DNA of 64,000 nucleotides from an uncultured Sulfurovum sp. (GCA_902727895.1 CACVAP010000047.1:52213-116212); one strand, 5' to 3'. Counted from the stretch's first letter, positions 41,733-51,545 are shown. Translations and numbers: made by a program. The notes: a model not told the origin generated them from the letters alone.

Positions 41733-42335
41733 TTAAATAGGTATCTTTATACTTTGTCCAACTTGGAGTAAATGAGAGCCATCTGATAGATTTTGATTTG
41801 CTTTAATAATTTTAAAATAATGCCTAGAGTTTCCATAAAACTTTTCAGAAAGACTAGAAAGTGTATCTCCTCGTTTTACAACAACAATACGACCTCTAAA
41901 GCCACTTTTCTTATCATCTAGTTCTCTAGCAATAGCTTCCGTGTAAGATGATTGACTCTTAATGTGTGAATCATTCATTAATACTTTCATAGAGTTTGTC
42001 AACTCTTTATGGTAATTCTTAGTTCCATAATCCTTATTTACATGGTGTCCTGTAGTATCTGTTTCTGTAACTCTTAAAAGCTTTACAAGCTCTTCATCAG
42101 AATACTCAGCAGCATCAACGACTTCACTTACACCTAGTACACCTTGACTATAAGAAACAGGCATAGAAACTAATTCTCTCTCAGTTTTTAAATATATAAA
42201 TCCTAAATATAATAAAATTACACCCATAAATAAATTCATAATTATTAATTTATTTTTCGTAGGTTTTTTTTCTTTACACATATTAATTTCTGCATGTTTT
42301 GTTGCATTTAAATATTCTTCTTCTGTATCAAACAT
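41733..42335 (-). CDS. Membrane-anchored LysM protein, copy 2
   Basis: A 200-residue protein with the same layout as its neighbour: a MFDTEEEYLNATKHA cytoplasmic start, a membrane helix (IIMNLFMGVILLYLGFIYL), a stalk, and a C-terminal LysM domain (IVVVKRGDTLSSLSEKFYG through LLQVGQSIKIPI). The shared MFDT…YNA start and end-to-end similarity show tandem duplication. Ribosome binding site TAGGAG lies upstream. The two stalks differ, so the copies may have different partners. Confidence 0.85.
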   Translation of the reverse strand: MFDTEEEYLNATKHAEINMCKEKKPTKNKLIIMNLFMGVILLYLGFIYLKTERELVSMPVSYSQGVLGVSEVVDAAEYSDEELVKLLRVTETDTTGHHVNKDYGTKNYHKELTNSMKVLMNDSHIKSQSSYTEAIARELDDKKSGFRGRIVVVKRGDTLSSLSEKFYGNSRHYFKIIKANQNLSDGSHLLQVGQSIKIPI

Positions 42336-42438
42336 TAAATATCTCCTAAATTCTTTATAATAAAAGAATTATATCAGAATAATATTAATATTTATAATTA
42401 AAAAAATAATTTAATATTAGATTAATAAATAGAATATC

Positions 42439-43962
42439 TTATAATAATAATTTTTTAGCAAAATCTGTGGCTTCATCATTTGCTTTCTCTCCACCTATGA
42501 TTCTTGCTATCTCAGAGATTTGTCCTGTTTTATCTAAAAGTTTAACCACACTCTTTTGCTTTATTTTAGTAACAAGTAGATGTTGGTCTGCCTTAGAAGC
42601 CAAATGTGCTTGATGAGAAATAGCAAATATTTGATAAACCGAAGAGAGTTTAGCAATCATGTTAGCAATGGCAATTGACTCATCTCCTGAAACATTGGCA
42701 TCTATCTCATCTAAAATCAATACACCACCCTCTTTAACCCCTGAAAGTGCTACAACCATTAAAGCTAAACGAACACGGTTAAACTCTCCACCTGAGAGTG
42801 TGCTTGCTTTTGAACCATTTAAATTCACTTCTATACCATCTTGTCCTAATGCATCTAAAGTGTTTACTGTAAATATAAATTGAAGTGCTGGTAATTTTAA
42901 CTCAGCCAAGTATTTTTTTAAAGGTTTTTCTAACGCCAATGCTTTTTCTTTTCGTGTCAAAGAGATTTGTCCAGCCAAAACAGTTAATTCAGATAATTCC
43001 ATGTTTAAAAAAGAGACCAACATACTTTTGTCTTGCTCTATATTCTGGTAACCTGATAACTCTTTCTTTTTAACTTCAGCATATTCGAGTGCTTCGTCAA
43101 TACTTCCATATCTATTTTTTAAAGAAGATATTTTTTCTAATCTATCCAATACAGCTTCAATATCAACCTCTGCCAACTCCTCCGAAAGAGATTCAATGTC
43201 TTCAAAGTCTGCCCGTAATTGATTCATCATTTCTGAAAATACAGAGTCATCTTTATCTAGTAGTCTATACACTTCTGAAACAGATTCTTCAAAAGTAAAA
43301 ATACCATTAGAACTTTCTAAGGCATCATTTATCTTTTCAATTTTTGAAAGTTGATGTTTTACTTTTAACAACTCTTCATCTTCTCCAACAACTGGTTTTA
43401 CAGACTCAATTTTTTCTATTTCAAACTCTGTAAATTCTATCAGTTCTAAAACTTTTGCTTCATCTGATTTAAGTTTTTCTAACTGTGTTACTTTAGCTTT
43501 ATAGTTAACATAACGACTTTGATACTCTTTCACTAATTTTTTAAAGCCTTTGTCTTTAGACAGTAAGTCATTGTCTATTAAAGCCAATAGGTCACTACTT
43601 TCAAAACCACTTTTATCCCGTACCGATAAAAATTGCACAAAGGGGCTAAACATTCCATTTAAAACTTTTTTAGAAATGTTTTGTCCATCTATGCTATAAC
43701 GAACTTTCTCTTTCTTTATTGTCTTAAGTGTTATTTCATCTTCAAATTCAAAAACATCACTCTGCAATTTTTTTGGTTTAGACACCAAAACCTCACACAG
43801 TGCTGCCTCTGCTGTTCCATAACCAAAAGTAGACAAAATACTGTTCATAAAAAGTGATTTACCTGCTCCAGATGGACCAGATAAAACTACTAAGCCCTGA
43901 TTTAATTCAACTTCAACTTCTGAAAAACTTATTAGATTCTTTAAAAATACTCTGTTTACCAT
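42439..43962 (-). CDS. recN: DNA repair protein RecN
   Basis: SMC-like ATPase that acts early in double-strand-break repair. Walker A is GPSGAGKS (residues 29–36), the central third is a coiled coil, the ABC signature is LSGGEFNRVRLALMV, and Walker B is VLILDEIDANVSGDES. At 507 residues it is a little shorter than typical RecN (about 550) because of a short coiled coil, as in other Campylobacterota. Its start overlaps the nadK stop (TAATG). Confidence 0.93.
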   Translation of the reverse strand: MVNRVFLKNLISFSEVEVELNQGLVVLSGPSGAGKSLFMNSILSTFGYGTAEAALCEVLVSKPKKLQSDVFEFEDEITLKTIKKEKVRYSIDGQNISKKVLNGMFSPFVQFLSVRDKSGFESSDLLALIDNDLLSKDKGFKKLVKEYQSRYVNYKAKVTQLEKLKSDEAKVLELIEFTEFEIEKIESVKPVVGEDEELLKVKHQLSKIEKINDALESSNGIFTFEESVSEVYRLLDKDDSVFSEMMNQLRADFEDIESLSEELAEVDIEAVLDRLEKISSLKNRYGSIDEALEYAEVKKKELSGYQNIEQDKSMLVSFLNMELSELTVLAGQISLTRKEKALALEKPLKKYLAELKLPALQFIFTVNTLDALGQDGIEVNLNGSKASTLSGGEFNRVRLALMVVALSGVKEGGVLILDEIDANVSGDESIAIANMIAKLSSVYQIFAISHQAHLASKADQHLLVTKIKQKSVVKLLDKTGQISEIARIIGGEKANDEATDFAKKLLL

Positions 43963-44849
43963 TATTCTTTTTCACCCCAATGTAATTTTTCTCTTAATAC
44001 AGAAAAATAATTTCTCTCTTTTTTATGTAACAATCGTGCATCTACTTGTGCACAATTTATCACTAACATTTCTCCTGCTTGCATTTCATAATCATCTTGC
44101 CCATCAACCATTACAATAACTCTGTCCTTAGGAGAAGAAAAGTCAATGGTAAAATTAGAAGGTAATACCAAAGGACGTTGGGTTAATGAATGTGCAGCAA
44201 TTGGTGTCATAATAAATGCTTTACTTAAAGGATAAACCAAGGGACCTCCAGCTGCTAAATTATAAGCTGTAGCTCCCGTAGGTGTTGAAATAATAAGTCC
44301 ATCACCACGATAAGTGTTAAACCACTCACCATCAATAGAAGCATCTATTTTAACCATATGAGAGATACTTGGTCTGGTTATGACAACATCATTAAAAGCA
44401 TGAAAATTCTTACGACCATCTGCTGTTTGAATATAAGCATCAATCATCATACGATTTTCCATTCGATACTGCCCGATAAGTAAGCCATCTAAAAATCTAT
44501 CTACTTCTTCTATACGGACATCAGCTAAAAAACCTAGAGTTCCAGCGTTTATACCCATTACTGGTTTATTGTAACCATAACTATTTCTCACCAGTCCAAG
44601 TAACGTTCCATCACCACCTAAAGAAACTAAAAAATCAGACTGTGTACAAAGTTCAGTAAAAGAAACACCAGCTGTTACAGAAATCATTTGTGCTGATTCT
44701 TGCAGTAAAAGTACTTTTATATCTCTACGTTCAAATTTTTCTTTTATATCATTATATACAGTAAAAAGTTCAGGTGCATCAGGTTTTATTACAAAACCAG
44801 CAACATTCATTTGTGATGACTTTTCATCTGACACTTTATTCGCTCCCAT
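43962..44849 (-). CDS. nadK: NAD kinase
   Basis: Phosphorylates NAD to NADP. The GGDGTLL motif (in LVSLGGDGTLLGLVRNSY) and the NE/D-type loop GINAGTLGFLADV are readable, followed by STPTGATAYNLAAGGPLVYP. The length of 295 is usual. The track ATG (44849) has no ribosome binding site. A GTG at 44834 (V6, before SDEKSS) has GGGAG 8 nt upstream and may be the true start, which would shorten the protein by five residues. It is coupled to recN downstream, as in C. jejuni from memory. Confidence 0.94.
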   Translation of the reverse strand: MGANKVSDEKSSQMNVAGFVIKPDAPELFTVYNDIKEKFERRDIKVLLLQESAQMISVTAGVSFTELCTQSDFLVSLGGDGTLLGLVRNSYGYNKPVMGINAGTLGFLADVRIEEVDRFLDGLLIGQYRMENRMMIDAYIQTADGRKNFHAFNDVVITRPSISHMVKIDASIDGEWFNTYRGDGLIISTPTGATAYNLAAGGPLVYPLSKAFIMTPIAAHSLTQRPLVLPSNFTIDFSSPKDRVIVMVDGQDDYEMQAGEMLVINCAQVDARLLHKKERNYFSVLREKLHWGEKE

Positions 44850-45022
44850 TTTACGTTTTCAGTAGAATATCATAAAATCTCTTCATCAATCTATTTATAT
44901 GTCAAATTGTCATTTTTATTATTTTAAGCATGACTCTATTTTACTTCTATGCAACAATTAGATATAATCTTAAAAAATTTTAAACTATATGCAAATTGCT
45001 ATATAAAATAGAGGAAATAACT

Positions 45023-46789
45023 GTGAGAACACACTATTGTGCTGATGTAACAGAAACACAAATTGACGAAACTGTAACCGTTGCTGGTTGGGTTGCTAGT
45101 CGTCGTGACCATGGTGGATTAATTTTTATTGATTTACGAGACAAAGATCAAGTTGTACAAATTGTTTGTGACCCTGCTGATAATGCAGAAGTACATAAAC
45201 TTGCTGAAGGTATTAGAGACCAATTTGTATTGGTTGTAACAGGTAAAGTACGTGCCAGAGGTGAAGGTCTTGAAAACCCTAAACTTAAAACTGGTAAAGT
45301 TGAAATAGTTGCTGACAGTTTGGTTATTGAAAATGCTTCAAAACCAATGCCTTTTGAGCTTGGTGATGAAAAAGTAAATGAAGAAATTAAACTAAAGTAT
45401 CGTTACTTAGAACTTAGAACACAAAAGTCTTACGACATTTTCAAACTTCGTTCAAAAGCAACCATTGCTGCTAGAAATTCACTTGATGAATTAGATTTCC
45501 TAGAAGTTGAAACACCAATCATTACTAAATCTACGCCAGAAGGTGCTAGAGATTATCTTGTTCCTTCACGTGTTCATGGTGGTCAATTTTATGCACTACC
45601 ACAGTCTCCACAACTTTTTAAACAGTTATTAATGGTAGGTGGTTTTGACCGTTACTTCCAAATTGCTAAATGTTTTAGAGATGAAGATTTAAGAGCAGAC
45701 AGACAACCAGAGTTTACTCAAATAGATGTTGAAATGTCTTTTTGTGACCAAGAAGACGTTATTGGTGTTGCTGAAAAATTAATTCATAATATTTTTGATA
45801 AATGTGGATTTGAAATTCCTACTAAATTTACCCGTATGGCATACATGGATGCAATGGAGAACTACGGTTCAGATAAACCAGACATGCGTTATGACCTAAA
45901 AATGGTAGATGTTATTGATATTTTTGAACGTTGTGACAATGAGATTTTCTCTAACATCGCAAAAGATTCAAAAAAGAACAGAATCAAAGCCCTTAAAGTT
46001 CCAAAAGGGGACGAAATTTTCTCAAAACGTCAGATGAAAGGTTTTGAGGATTACGTACGTAAATTTGGTGCTTCTGGTCTTGGTTATTTCCAAATGAAAG
46101 AAGATGGACTTAAAGGTCCTCTTACTAAATTCTTTACACCAGAAGATATTCAAGCTATAATTGATAGATGTCAACTTGAAGTTGGTGATGCTGTATTCTT
46201 TGGTGCTGGAAATAAAAAACTAGTATGGGACTACATGGGTCGTTTCAGAATCTATCTTGCTGAGATTATGAATATAATTCCTAAAGATACTTTTGAGTTC
46301 TTATGGGTTATGGATTTCCCAATGTTTGAAGAAGATGACGGTAAAGTTAATGCTATGCACCATGCCTTTACTATGCCAGAAACGGATGAAAACGGTAAAA
46401 TAGTTTATGATGACATCGAAGATCTAAAATCTATTGCCTATGATATTGTGCTTAATGGTACAGAACTTGGTGGTGGGTCAATCCGTATCCATAAAGAAGA
46501 ACTTCAATCTGAAATCTTCAAACTTATGGGGATTTCAGAAGAAGAAGCTAATGAGAAATTTGGTTTCTTACTTGATGCCTTTAGATTTGGAGCGCCACCA
46601 CATGGTGGATTTGCTCTAGGTCTTGACAGACTCATTATGCTTATGACAGGTTCATCAAGTATTAGAGAAGTTATAGCCTTCCCTAAAACACAAAAAGCAC
46701 AATGTATCTTAACCCAAGCTCCTTCGGAAGTTGAACAGGAGCAACTGACTGAGCTTAGTTTAAGAGTTAGAAAACCAGCTGCTGAATAA
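45023..46789 (+). CDS. aspS: Aspartyl-tRNA synthetase
   Basis: Class II aminoacyl-tRNA synthetase charging tRNA-Asp (and perhaps tRNA-Asn in this phylum, where it is commonly non-discriminating). The N-terminal OB fold contains [21 protein letters not shown], class II motif 2 is [20 protein letters not shown], and motif 3 is [20 protein letters not shown]-type insertion lies in the middle. The track starts at a TTG (44996). The GTG at 45023 ([11 protein letters not shown]) is preferred because GAGG lies 8 nt upstream and it matches the normal start of AspRS. adk follows on the same strand 37 bp later. Confidence 0.96.
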   Translation: MRTHYCADVTETQIDETVTVAGWVASRRDHGGLIFIDLRDKDQVVQIVCDPADNAEVHKLAEGIRDQFVLVVTGKVRARGEGLENPKLKTGKVEIVADSLVIENASKPMPFELGDEKVNEEIKLKYRYLELRTQKSYDIFKLRSKATIAARNSLDELDFLEVETPIITKSTPEGARDYLVPSRVHGGQFYALPQSPQLFKQLLMVGGFDRYFQIAKCFRDEDLRADRQPEFTQIDVEMSFCDQEDVIGVAEKLIHNIFDKCGFEIPTKFTRMAYMDAMENYGSDKPDMRYDLKMVDVIDIFERCDNEIFSNIAKDSKKNRIKALKVPKGDEIFSKRQMKGFEDYVRKFGASGLGYFQMKEDGLKGPLTKFFTPEDIQAIIDRCQLEVGDAVFFGAGNKKLVWDYMGRFRIYLAEIMNIIPKDTFEFLWVMDFPMFEEDDGKVNAMHHAFTMPETDENGKIVYDDIEDLKSIAYDIVLNGTELGGGSIRIHKEELQSEIFKLMGISEEEANEKFGFLLDAFRFGAPPHGGFALGLDRLIMLMTGSSSIREVIAFPKTQKAQCILTQAPSEVEQEQLTELSLRVRKPAAE

Positions 46790-46826
46790 TTTCAGCTAAC
46801 ATTCATTTAAAAACAAAAGGACACAC

Positions 46827-47417
46827 ATGAAAAAACTATTTCTTATCATCGGAGCACCAGGATCTGGTAAAACAACAGATGCAAGTATTATTGCAGGTAA
46901 AAATGACAATATCGTTCACTACTCAACAGGTGACATGCTCCGTGAAGAGGTAGCTTCAGGTTCTGAACTTGGTCAAACTATTGATGGATTCATTTCAAAA
47001 GGTGCATTAGTTCCTTTAAATATTATCATTGACACTATCATTTCTGCTATTAAACAAGCGCCTGTAGATAACATCTTAATTGATGGTTACCCACGTTCAG
47101 TTGAGCAAATGACAGAATTAGATTCACTTTTAGAAAAAGAAGATGAGATTACTTTGGTATCTACAGTTGAAGTAAGAGTTTCAGAAGAAGTAGCAAAAGA
47201 CAGAATTTTAGGTCGTGCTGCAGATGCTAAACCAGGTGAAGAGCGTTCAGATGACAGTGTAGAAGTATTCTTTGACAGAATGAAAATCTATACTGATCCT
47301 TTAGCTGAGATTCAAGCTTTCTACACAGAAAAAAACTTACTTAAAGTAATTAACGGTGAAAGAGCTCTTGAGCCAATCGTTGAAGAAATGGAAGCTTTCG
47401 TAAAAAATAACATCTAG
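46827..47417 (+). CDS. adk: Adenylate kinase, short form
   Basis: Converts AMP and ATP to two ADP. The P-loop is GAPGSGKTTDAS (residues 8–19), the AMP site YSTGDMLREEVA, and DGYPRSVEQM is the typical DGFPR-like box. The LID domain is very short (GRAADAKPGEERSDDSVEVF), without the Cys zinc cluster or the 30-residue LID of long bacterial enzymes. That fits the short AK1-like type found in Campylobacter relatives. It follows aspS as in C. jejuni (Cj0640–Cj0639 by recollection). Confidence 0.94.
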   Translation: MKKLFLIIGAPGSGKTTDASIIAGKNDNIVHYSTGDMLREEVASGSELGQTIDGFISKGALVPLNIIIDTIISAIKQAPVDNILIDGYPRSVEQMTELDSLLEKEDEITLVSTVEVRVSEEVAKDRILGRAADAKPGEERSDDSVEVFFDRMKIYTDPLAEIQAFYTEKNLLKVINGERALEPIVEEMEAFVKNNI

Positions 47418-47426
47418 TTTTTACGC

Positions 47427-47900
47427 TTAAAGTCTTTCCATAATGTTGTTAGTTCCTGCTAACAACTCCACTTCATTAAGCATTACCAATGGTAGTGAAG
47501 TGGGTTTGCTATATGAACAATTCTCTGACATTTTTGCCAAAGCTCTTCTACCTCTTGAAGAATTAATAAAATGTACAATAAAACGGCTATCCATTTTAAT
47601 ATAACTCTTTACACGAATAATACTCATGTAGTGTGGTACCACATACCCTTCTTGACCTTTTTCTACATAACAAGCAATCATTGGAGAGTAGAGACTTACA
47701 ATTATATCCCCAGCTTTTGTTAATTGTTTTTGAGAAACCTGATGTGTAACATCTACACTAATGAATTTTCTCTCATCTAAAAAAGAAATGGGTTCTAAAG
47801 AGAGCATTGTCAACTCTTTATATTCTTTTACTTTCTCTTTTTTTCCACCTTCTATAAGATGTATACCTTTAATAACTTCTGCAATTTCTTGTAATTTCAT
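47427..47900 (-). CDS. Orphan HsdS-like (type I restriction specificity) domain protein
   Basis: A 157-residue protein that resembles one target-recognition half of type I restriction S subunits: KLQEIAEVIKGIHL at the start, a DVTHQVSQKQLTKAGDIIVSLYSPMIACYVE core and HYMSIIRVKSYIKMDSRFIVHFINSSRGRRAL. A normal HsdS is about 400 residues with two such halves. No hsdM or hsdR gene is in the window. It may be a stand-alone DNA-binding protein, a relic or a partner of genes elsewhere. It is convergent with adk (9 bp apart), with ribosome binding site GGAAAG upstream of the ATG. Confidence 0.78.
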   Translation of the reverse strand: MKLQEIAEVIKGIHLIEGGKKEKVKEYKELTMLSLEPISFLDERKFISVDVTHQVSQKQLTKAGDIIVSLYSPMIACYVEKGQEGYVVPHYMSIIRVKSYIKMDSRFIVHFINSSRGRRALAKMSENCSYSKPTSLPLVMLNEVELLAGTNNIMERL

Positions 47901-48183
47901 AATTCTACTTTCCTTTACACTTAATAATTTTTAACTCTTTATCTAAACTTAATTATTATAGTTAAGATAACTTTAATATTAATTTAATATTAATTAAATA
48001 TTTTAGTTATACTTATAAAGTTTAATTCTATATAATAAATTTAAGTATAAATAGATATATTTTAATAAGCATATACCTGAATAAACAGCTTAACCGTACT
48101 GTTAACTATTCATTAGATTTCTATTATCAATTATCTGTTAGAAATATGTTAGAATAAGAAAATTTATTTTAATAAGGATATTA

Positions 48184-48828
48184 ATGCCATACATATTTCT
48201 ACTAGTATTTGCTTTTTTATTTACAGCGTGTAACCCAACTACTACTGCTAATATTCCTGCTCCTACTGTTTCTAATCAACCTAATGGTCTACCTATCAGT
48301 AAACAAGATACTGATATAGATGATTTAAAGATCCTTGATGAAGACTCAATTGTTGGTCACTATATACTACAACGTGGAATGTTTCGTAACCAAGAACTTG
48401 ATGAAGGCTATTTAGTTGTTGAAGAAATCGATGTTAATAATTATGGATACTATTATGTAACAAGAGCTGGTAAACTAACCCCTGAAACACATACTGGTAT
48501 TTTTTATAAAAAAGGTGGAAAGTACGTTCAAAAGGTAATTGAAGACAGTTCTGAATCAGAAATTCGTCAAGGTAAAAAGAAATCAAAGATGAGTATTATT
48601 GACAACATGCATATTGTCCAAGATGGAGAGTTATTAAAACTTACTATTAATTCTACTAAAAAAGAAAAACTTATCTGGCGAAGAGATGTTGATGAAATTG
48701 AAAAAAGTAGTGCTCTAGAAGAAACACTTAAGAATGCTCGATATGAATACTTAAAGTACTATCAAGAAAAATGTGCAGAATGTGCAGACTTTTGTGGTGA
48801 CTCTGCTTATACAAAAGTAAATGAGTAG
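48184..48828 (+). CDS. Lipoprotein of unknown function
   Basis: A 214-residue lipoprotein with lipobox LFTAC (C16), a Pro/Thr/Asn-rich spacer and a β-rich domain (HYILQRGMFRNQELDEGYLVVEE). The C-terminus has a cysteine cluster KCAECADFCGDS, possibly metal-binding or disulfide-forming. Not recognised. AAGGAT lies 8 nt before the ATG. It overlaps the MFS gene by 8 bp, so a joint function in export or sensing is possible but unproven. Confidence 0.75.
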   Translation: MPYIFLLVFAFLFTACNPTTTANIPAPTVSNQPNGLPISKQDTDIDDLKILDEDSIVGHYILQRGMFRNQELDEGYLVVEEIDVNNYGYYYVTRAGKLTPETHTGIFYKKGGKYVQKVIEDSSESEIRQGKKKSKMSIIDNMHIVQDGELLKLTINSTKKEKLIWRRDVDEIEKSSALEETLKNARYEYLKYYQEKCAECADFCGDSAYTKVNE

Positions 48829-50026
48829 TCCAAGTTACCTAGAAACACTTAGGCACCCCGTTGTCGCGAGACTAACACTTATACAATTTATTTCTTACTT
48901 TGGTACTTGGTTCTCCCAAGTTGCCATTGCCTCTATGATGCTTCAATACGGAGCATCAGAACTCGCCATTGCTTATATTTTCATGATGATTATGCTTCCT
49001 GCCATTGTTTTAGCACCTATTTCTGGTTGGATTATTGACAAAGTCCCTTTTAAAAAGCTCATGGGAGTGTTACTACTTGTCGAAATAGTAATGACTTTAT
49101 GTTTCATGATGGTTAATTCTCTAAATGACATTTATGCATTAATGCTCTTTATCTTTATTCGTTCTGCTGCTGCTTCTATTTTATTTGCTGCTGAAATGGC
49201 ACTCTTCCCTAAACTTTTAAAAGGTGAGATGCTCAAAAAAACCAATGAAATCCATTCAATGGTTTGGTCGGTTTGTTTTGCAGCTGGTATGGCACTTGGT
49301 GGATTGGTTACTTATTATTTTGGTTATGACACCACGTTTCTAATAGATGTCATACTTTATAGTATCGCGTTTCTTTTACTCTTAGGACTTAAACTCTCCA
49401 TAGAACCTGTTAAACATACAGAGTCAGCATTTAAAATGATGAAGAGTGGTTTTATCTATTTAAAGAATCATAAAAAAATAATACATCTTATCATTTTACA
49501 TGCTGCCGTTGGATTCTCAGCATTCGACACGCTCATTACCTTGCTAGCTGACTTACATTACAAATACATCTTAGCCATTCCTTTAGCCATTGGATGGATA
49601 AATGCCATAAGAGCCTTAGCCATGACACTAGGACCTTTTTTATTTTCAAAATATTTTAATGAAAATAATCTACACTACTTTTTTGTTCTGCAAGGTCTAA
49701 CCATCATTGCATGGGCATTTCTACAACATAGTTATGGTATATCTATTTTAGGTATATTTGTAGTAGGACTACTAACTACCTCACTTTGGTCCTATACCTA
49801 CTATATGTTACAACAAGAGATAGAAGAAAGCTACCTTGGTCGTGTTATCGCCTATAACGACATGGTTTTTATGATATCCAATATAACCGTAACCCTATTT
49901 GTTGGCTATGCTGCAAAAATGGGAATGGAATTAAAATACATAACTATTGTTTTAGGATGTGGATTTATCGCCATGGGTCTGTATTACCTCTGGTTTAAAC
50001 AAAACTATTTATCAAAAAACTCATAA
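48821..50026 (+). CDS. MFS transporter (EntS-like, MFS_3)
   Basis: A 401-residue polytopic inner-membrane protein with about 11–12 membrane helices and the MFS loop motif in GWIIDKVPFKKLMGVLLL (A-motif-like). The fold GTWFSQVAIASMMLQYGASELAIAYIFM and LGRVIAYNDMVFMIS resembles the MFS_3/enterobactin-exporter-like group. The substrate cannot be predicted. It overlaps the lipoprotein gene upstream by 8 bp. Confidence 0.88.
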   Translation: MSSPSYLETLRHPVVARLTLIQFISYFGTWFSQVAIASMMLQYGASELAIAYIFMMIMLPAIVLAPISGWIIDKVPFKKLMGVLLLVEIVMTLCFMMVNSLNDIYALMLFIFIRSAAASILFAAEMALFPKLLKGEMLKKTNEIHSMVWSVCFAAGMALGGLVTYYFGYDTTFLIDVILYSIAFLLLLGLKLSIEPVKHTESAFKMMKSGFIYLKNHKKIIHLIILHAAVGFSAFDTLITLLADLHYKYILAIPLAIGWINAIRALAMTLGPFLFSKYFNENNLHYFFVLQGLTIIAWAFLQHSYGISILGIFVVGLLTTSLWSYTYYMLQQEIEESYLGRVIAYNDMVFMISNITVTLFVGYAAKMGMELKYITIVLGCGFIAMGLYYLWFKQNYLSKNS

Positions 50027-50034
50027 GAAAAGAG

Positions 50035-50040
50035 TATAAT
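50035..50040 (+). promoter_or_regulatory. -10 box for the seven-repeat protein gene
   Basis: TATAAT in GAGTATAATTTATT, 17 nt before the ATG of the next gene and just after the MFS stop. AAAGGAA serves as ribosome binding site. Confidence 0.5.
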
Positions 50041-50057
50041 TTATTAAAGGAAAAACC

Positions 50058-51242
50058 ATGATAAAAACTTATACAACAATATTTTTAGCATCTGCCCTAC
50101 TTAGTTCTTCTTTATTTGCAAAAGAAAAAGTAACAACCCCTAAAAAAACTTATACAGCCCAATGGCAAAAAGTTTATGGTCAAAAAGATGATGACATTGC
50201 CAACGCTGTTATTATGTTAGAAGGTGGTCATACTGCTGTTGCAGGTACCTGTAAATCATTTAATGCTGAGCGTTCAGACATTTGTGTAACACGTCTAAAT
50301 GAAAAAGGACAAACCATATGGCGTAAAATGTTAGGTGGTAAAAAAACTGACAAAGCCGTTGCTATTTCACGTGCTAAAGATGGAAACCTACTTGTTTTAG
50401 GTGACAGTAAGTCTTTTAAGAAACATGATGGTCAAGATATTTATGTTGCTAAAGTCTCTTTAGACGGAAAACTCATCTGGGAAAACTCTTTGGGTGGAGA
50501 CAGAGATGATTTTGCAGCAGGTATTGCAGGAACGGATGATGGTGGGGCATTACTTGTAGGTGACTCTGAATCATTCTCCAAAAAAGGTTATAGAGACATT
50601 TATATTGTTCGTTTAGATAAAAATGGGAAAATGCTTACAGGTAAAACCATTGGTGGAAAACTTAATGATGAAGCCAATGCTTTAACCAGAACAGCTGATG
50701 GAAACTTTATCATGGCTGGTTCAAGAGAGATTAGAAGTTCTGGTGATGCTGACTTCTTTTTAATGAAGCTAAACCAAAAGGGAGAAAAAATATGGGCAAG
50801 AACCTTAGGCGAAAAGTATAATGACGTTCTACATGCCATAGCACCCACACCAGATGGAGGGATTGTAGCAACAGGAAAAACACGTTCATACAATTCAGCT
50901 CAAACAGACTTACCAATTATGCACTTTAACAAAGATGGGAAACTTATTTGGTTTAAGATTTATGGTTTTGCTTACTATGATGAAGGGAATGCTATTACCA
51001 TGACAAAAGATGGTAACTATATGGTAGCTGGTAGAACCAACTCTATGGGAAAAGGTAACTTTGACAACTATGTTTTATCGTTAGATAGAAAAGGACAACT
51101 TTTATGGTCAGGTATGTATGGTGGTGAAAACCAAGATGTTGCGCATGGAATTACAAGAACAACAGATGGGGCAGTGGTAATCGTTGGGGAAAGTGACAGT
51201 TACAGCCGTTCTAAAAAATTCTTTATGATTAAATTAAAGTAA
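50058..51242 (+). CDS. Exported seven-repeat β-propeller-like protein
   Basis: A signal peptide (TIFLASALLSSSLFA) is followed by seven repeats of about 52 residues, most beginning with W and a LGG/YG motif, for example WRKMLGGKKTDKAVAISRAKDG and WENSLGGDRDDFAAGIAGTDDG. Each contains DGG/DGN and ends D-x-Y-V-x-L-x-x-x-G. The pattern fits a seven-bladed β-propeller with one repeat per blade, like proteins with delta-60-type repeats. It has no enzymatic motif. It is probably a periplasmic or secreted binding or structural protein. It has its own promoter. Confidence 0.8.
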   Translation: MIKTYTTIFLASALLSSSLFAKEKVTTPKKTYTAQWQKVYGQKDDDIANAVIMLEGGHTAVAGTCKSFNAERSDICVTRLNEKGQTIWRKMLGGKKTDKAVAISRAKDGNLLVLGDSKSFKKHDGQDIYVAKVSLDGKLIWENSLGGDRDDFAAGIAGTDDGGALLVGDSESFSKKGYRDIYIVRLDKNGKMLTGKTIGGKLNDEANALTRTADGNFIMAGSREIRSSGDADFFLMKLNQKGEKIWARTLGEKYNDVLHAIAPTPDGGIVATGKTRSYNSAQTDLPIMHFNKDGKLIWFKIYGFAYYDEGNAITMTKDGNYMVAGRTNSMGKGNFDNYVLSLDRKGQLLWSGMYGGENQDVAHGITRTTDGAVVIVGESDSYSRSKKFFMIKLK

Positions 51243-51291
51243 TTCTTGATATACTCATTTTTCAAAAATTAAACAAAATAAGGAACATATT

Positions 51292-51519
51292 ATGAGTGGA
51301 ACAATAACCCCAATAGATGAAATGACATTATCAGGAACAAAAGGTAAAATTACCGTAACAACAGTAGATCAACCATACGGACCAAAGAGCGAAAGCGTTG
51401 CAAGTATAGGAATTTCTTTAAAAGCAGACGCTACAGAACCTGAATGGAAAGTACATATTCCAAAAGCAAACATTGCACAGGTTATTGAAGCTTTACAAAA
51501 AGCAGAAAAAGAACTTTAG
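51292..51519 (+). CDS. Small cytosolic protein of unknown function
   Basis: A 75-residue protein with a β-rich start (GTITPIDEMTLSGTKGKITVTTVDQPYG), a WKVHIP segment and a C-terminal helix (ANIAQVIEALQKAEKEL). It has no signal peptide and no cysteines. AAGGAAC lies 8 nt upstream. It does not match a named family that I know. The codon use is ordinary and it looks like a conserved gene of this phylum, but that needs a database search. Confidence 0.62.
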   Translation: MSGTITPIDEMTLSGTKGKITVTTVDQPYGPKSESVASIGISLKADATEPEWKVHIPKANIAQVIEALQKAEKEL

Positions 51520-51545
51520 TCTTCTCTACAATCTAATCTTACACC

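Noticed and set aside
44996-45022. Longer TTG start for aspS
   Set aside because: The extension covers the ribosome binding site GAGG and does not match the normal start of AspRS.
47427-47900. A complete restriction-modification system
   Set aside because: No methylase, nuclease or second recognition half is present in the window.
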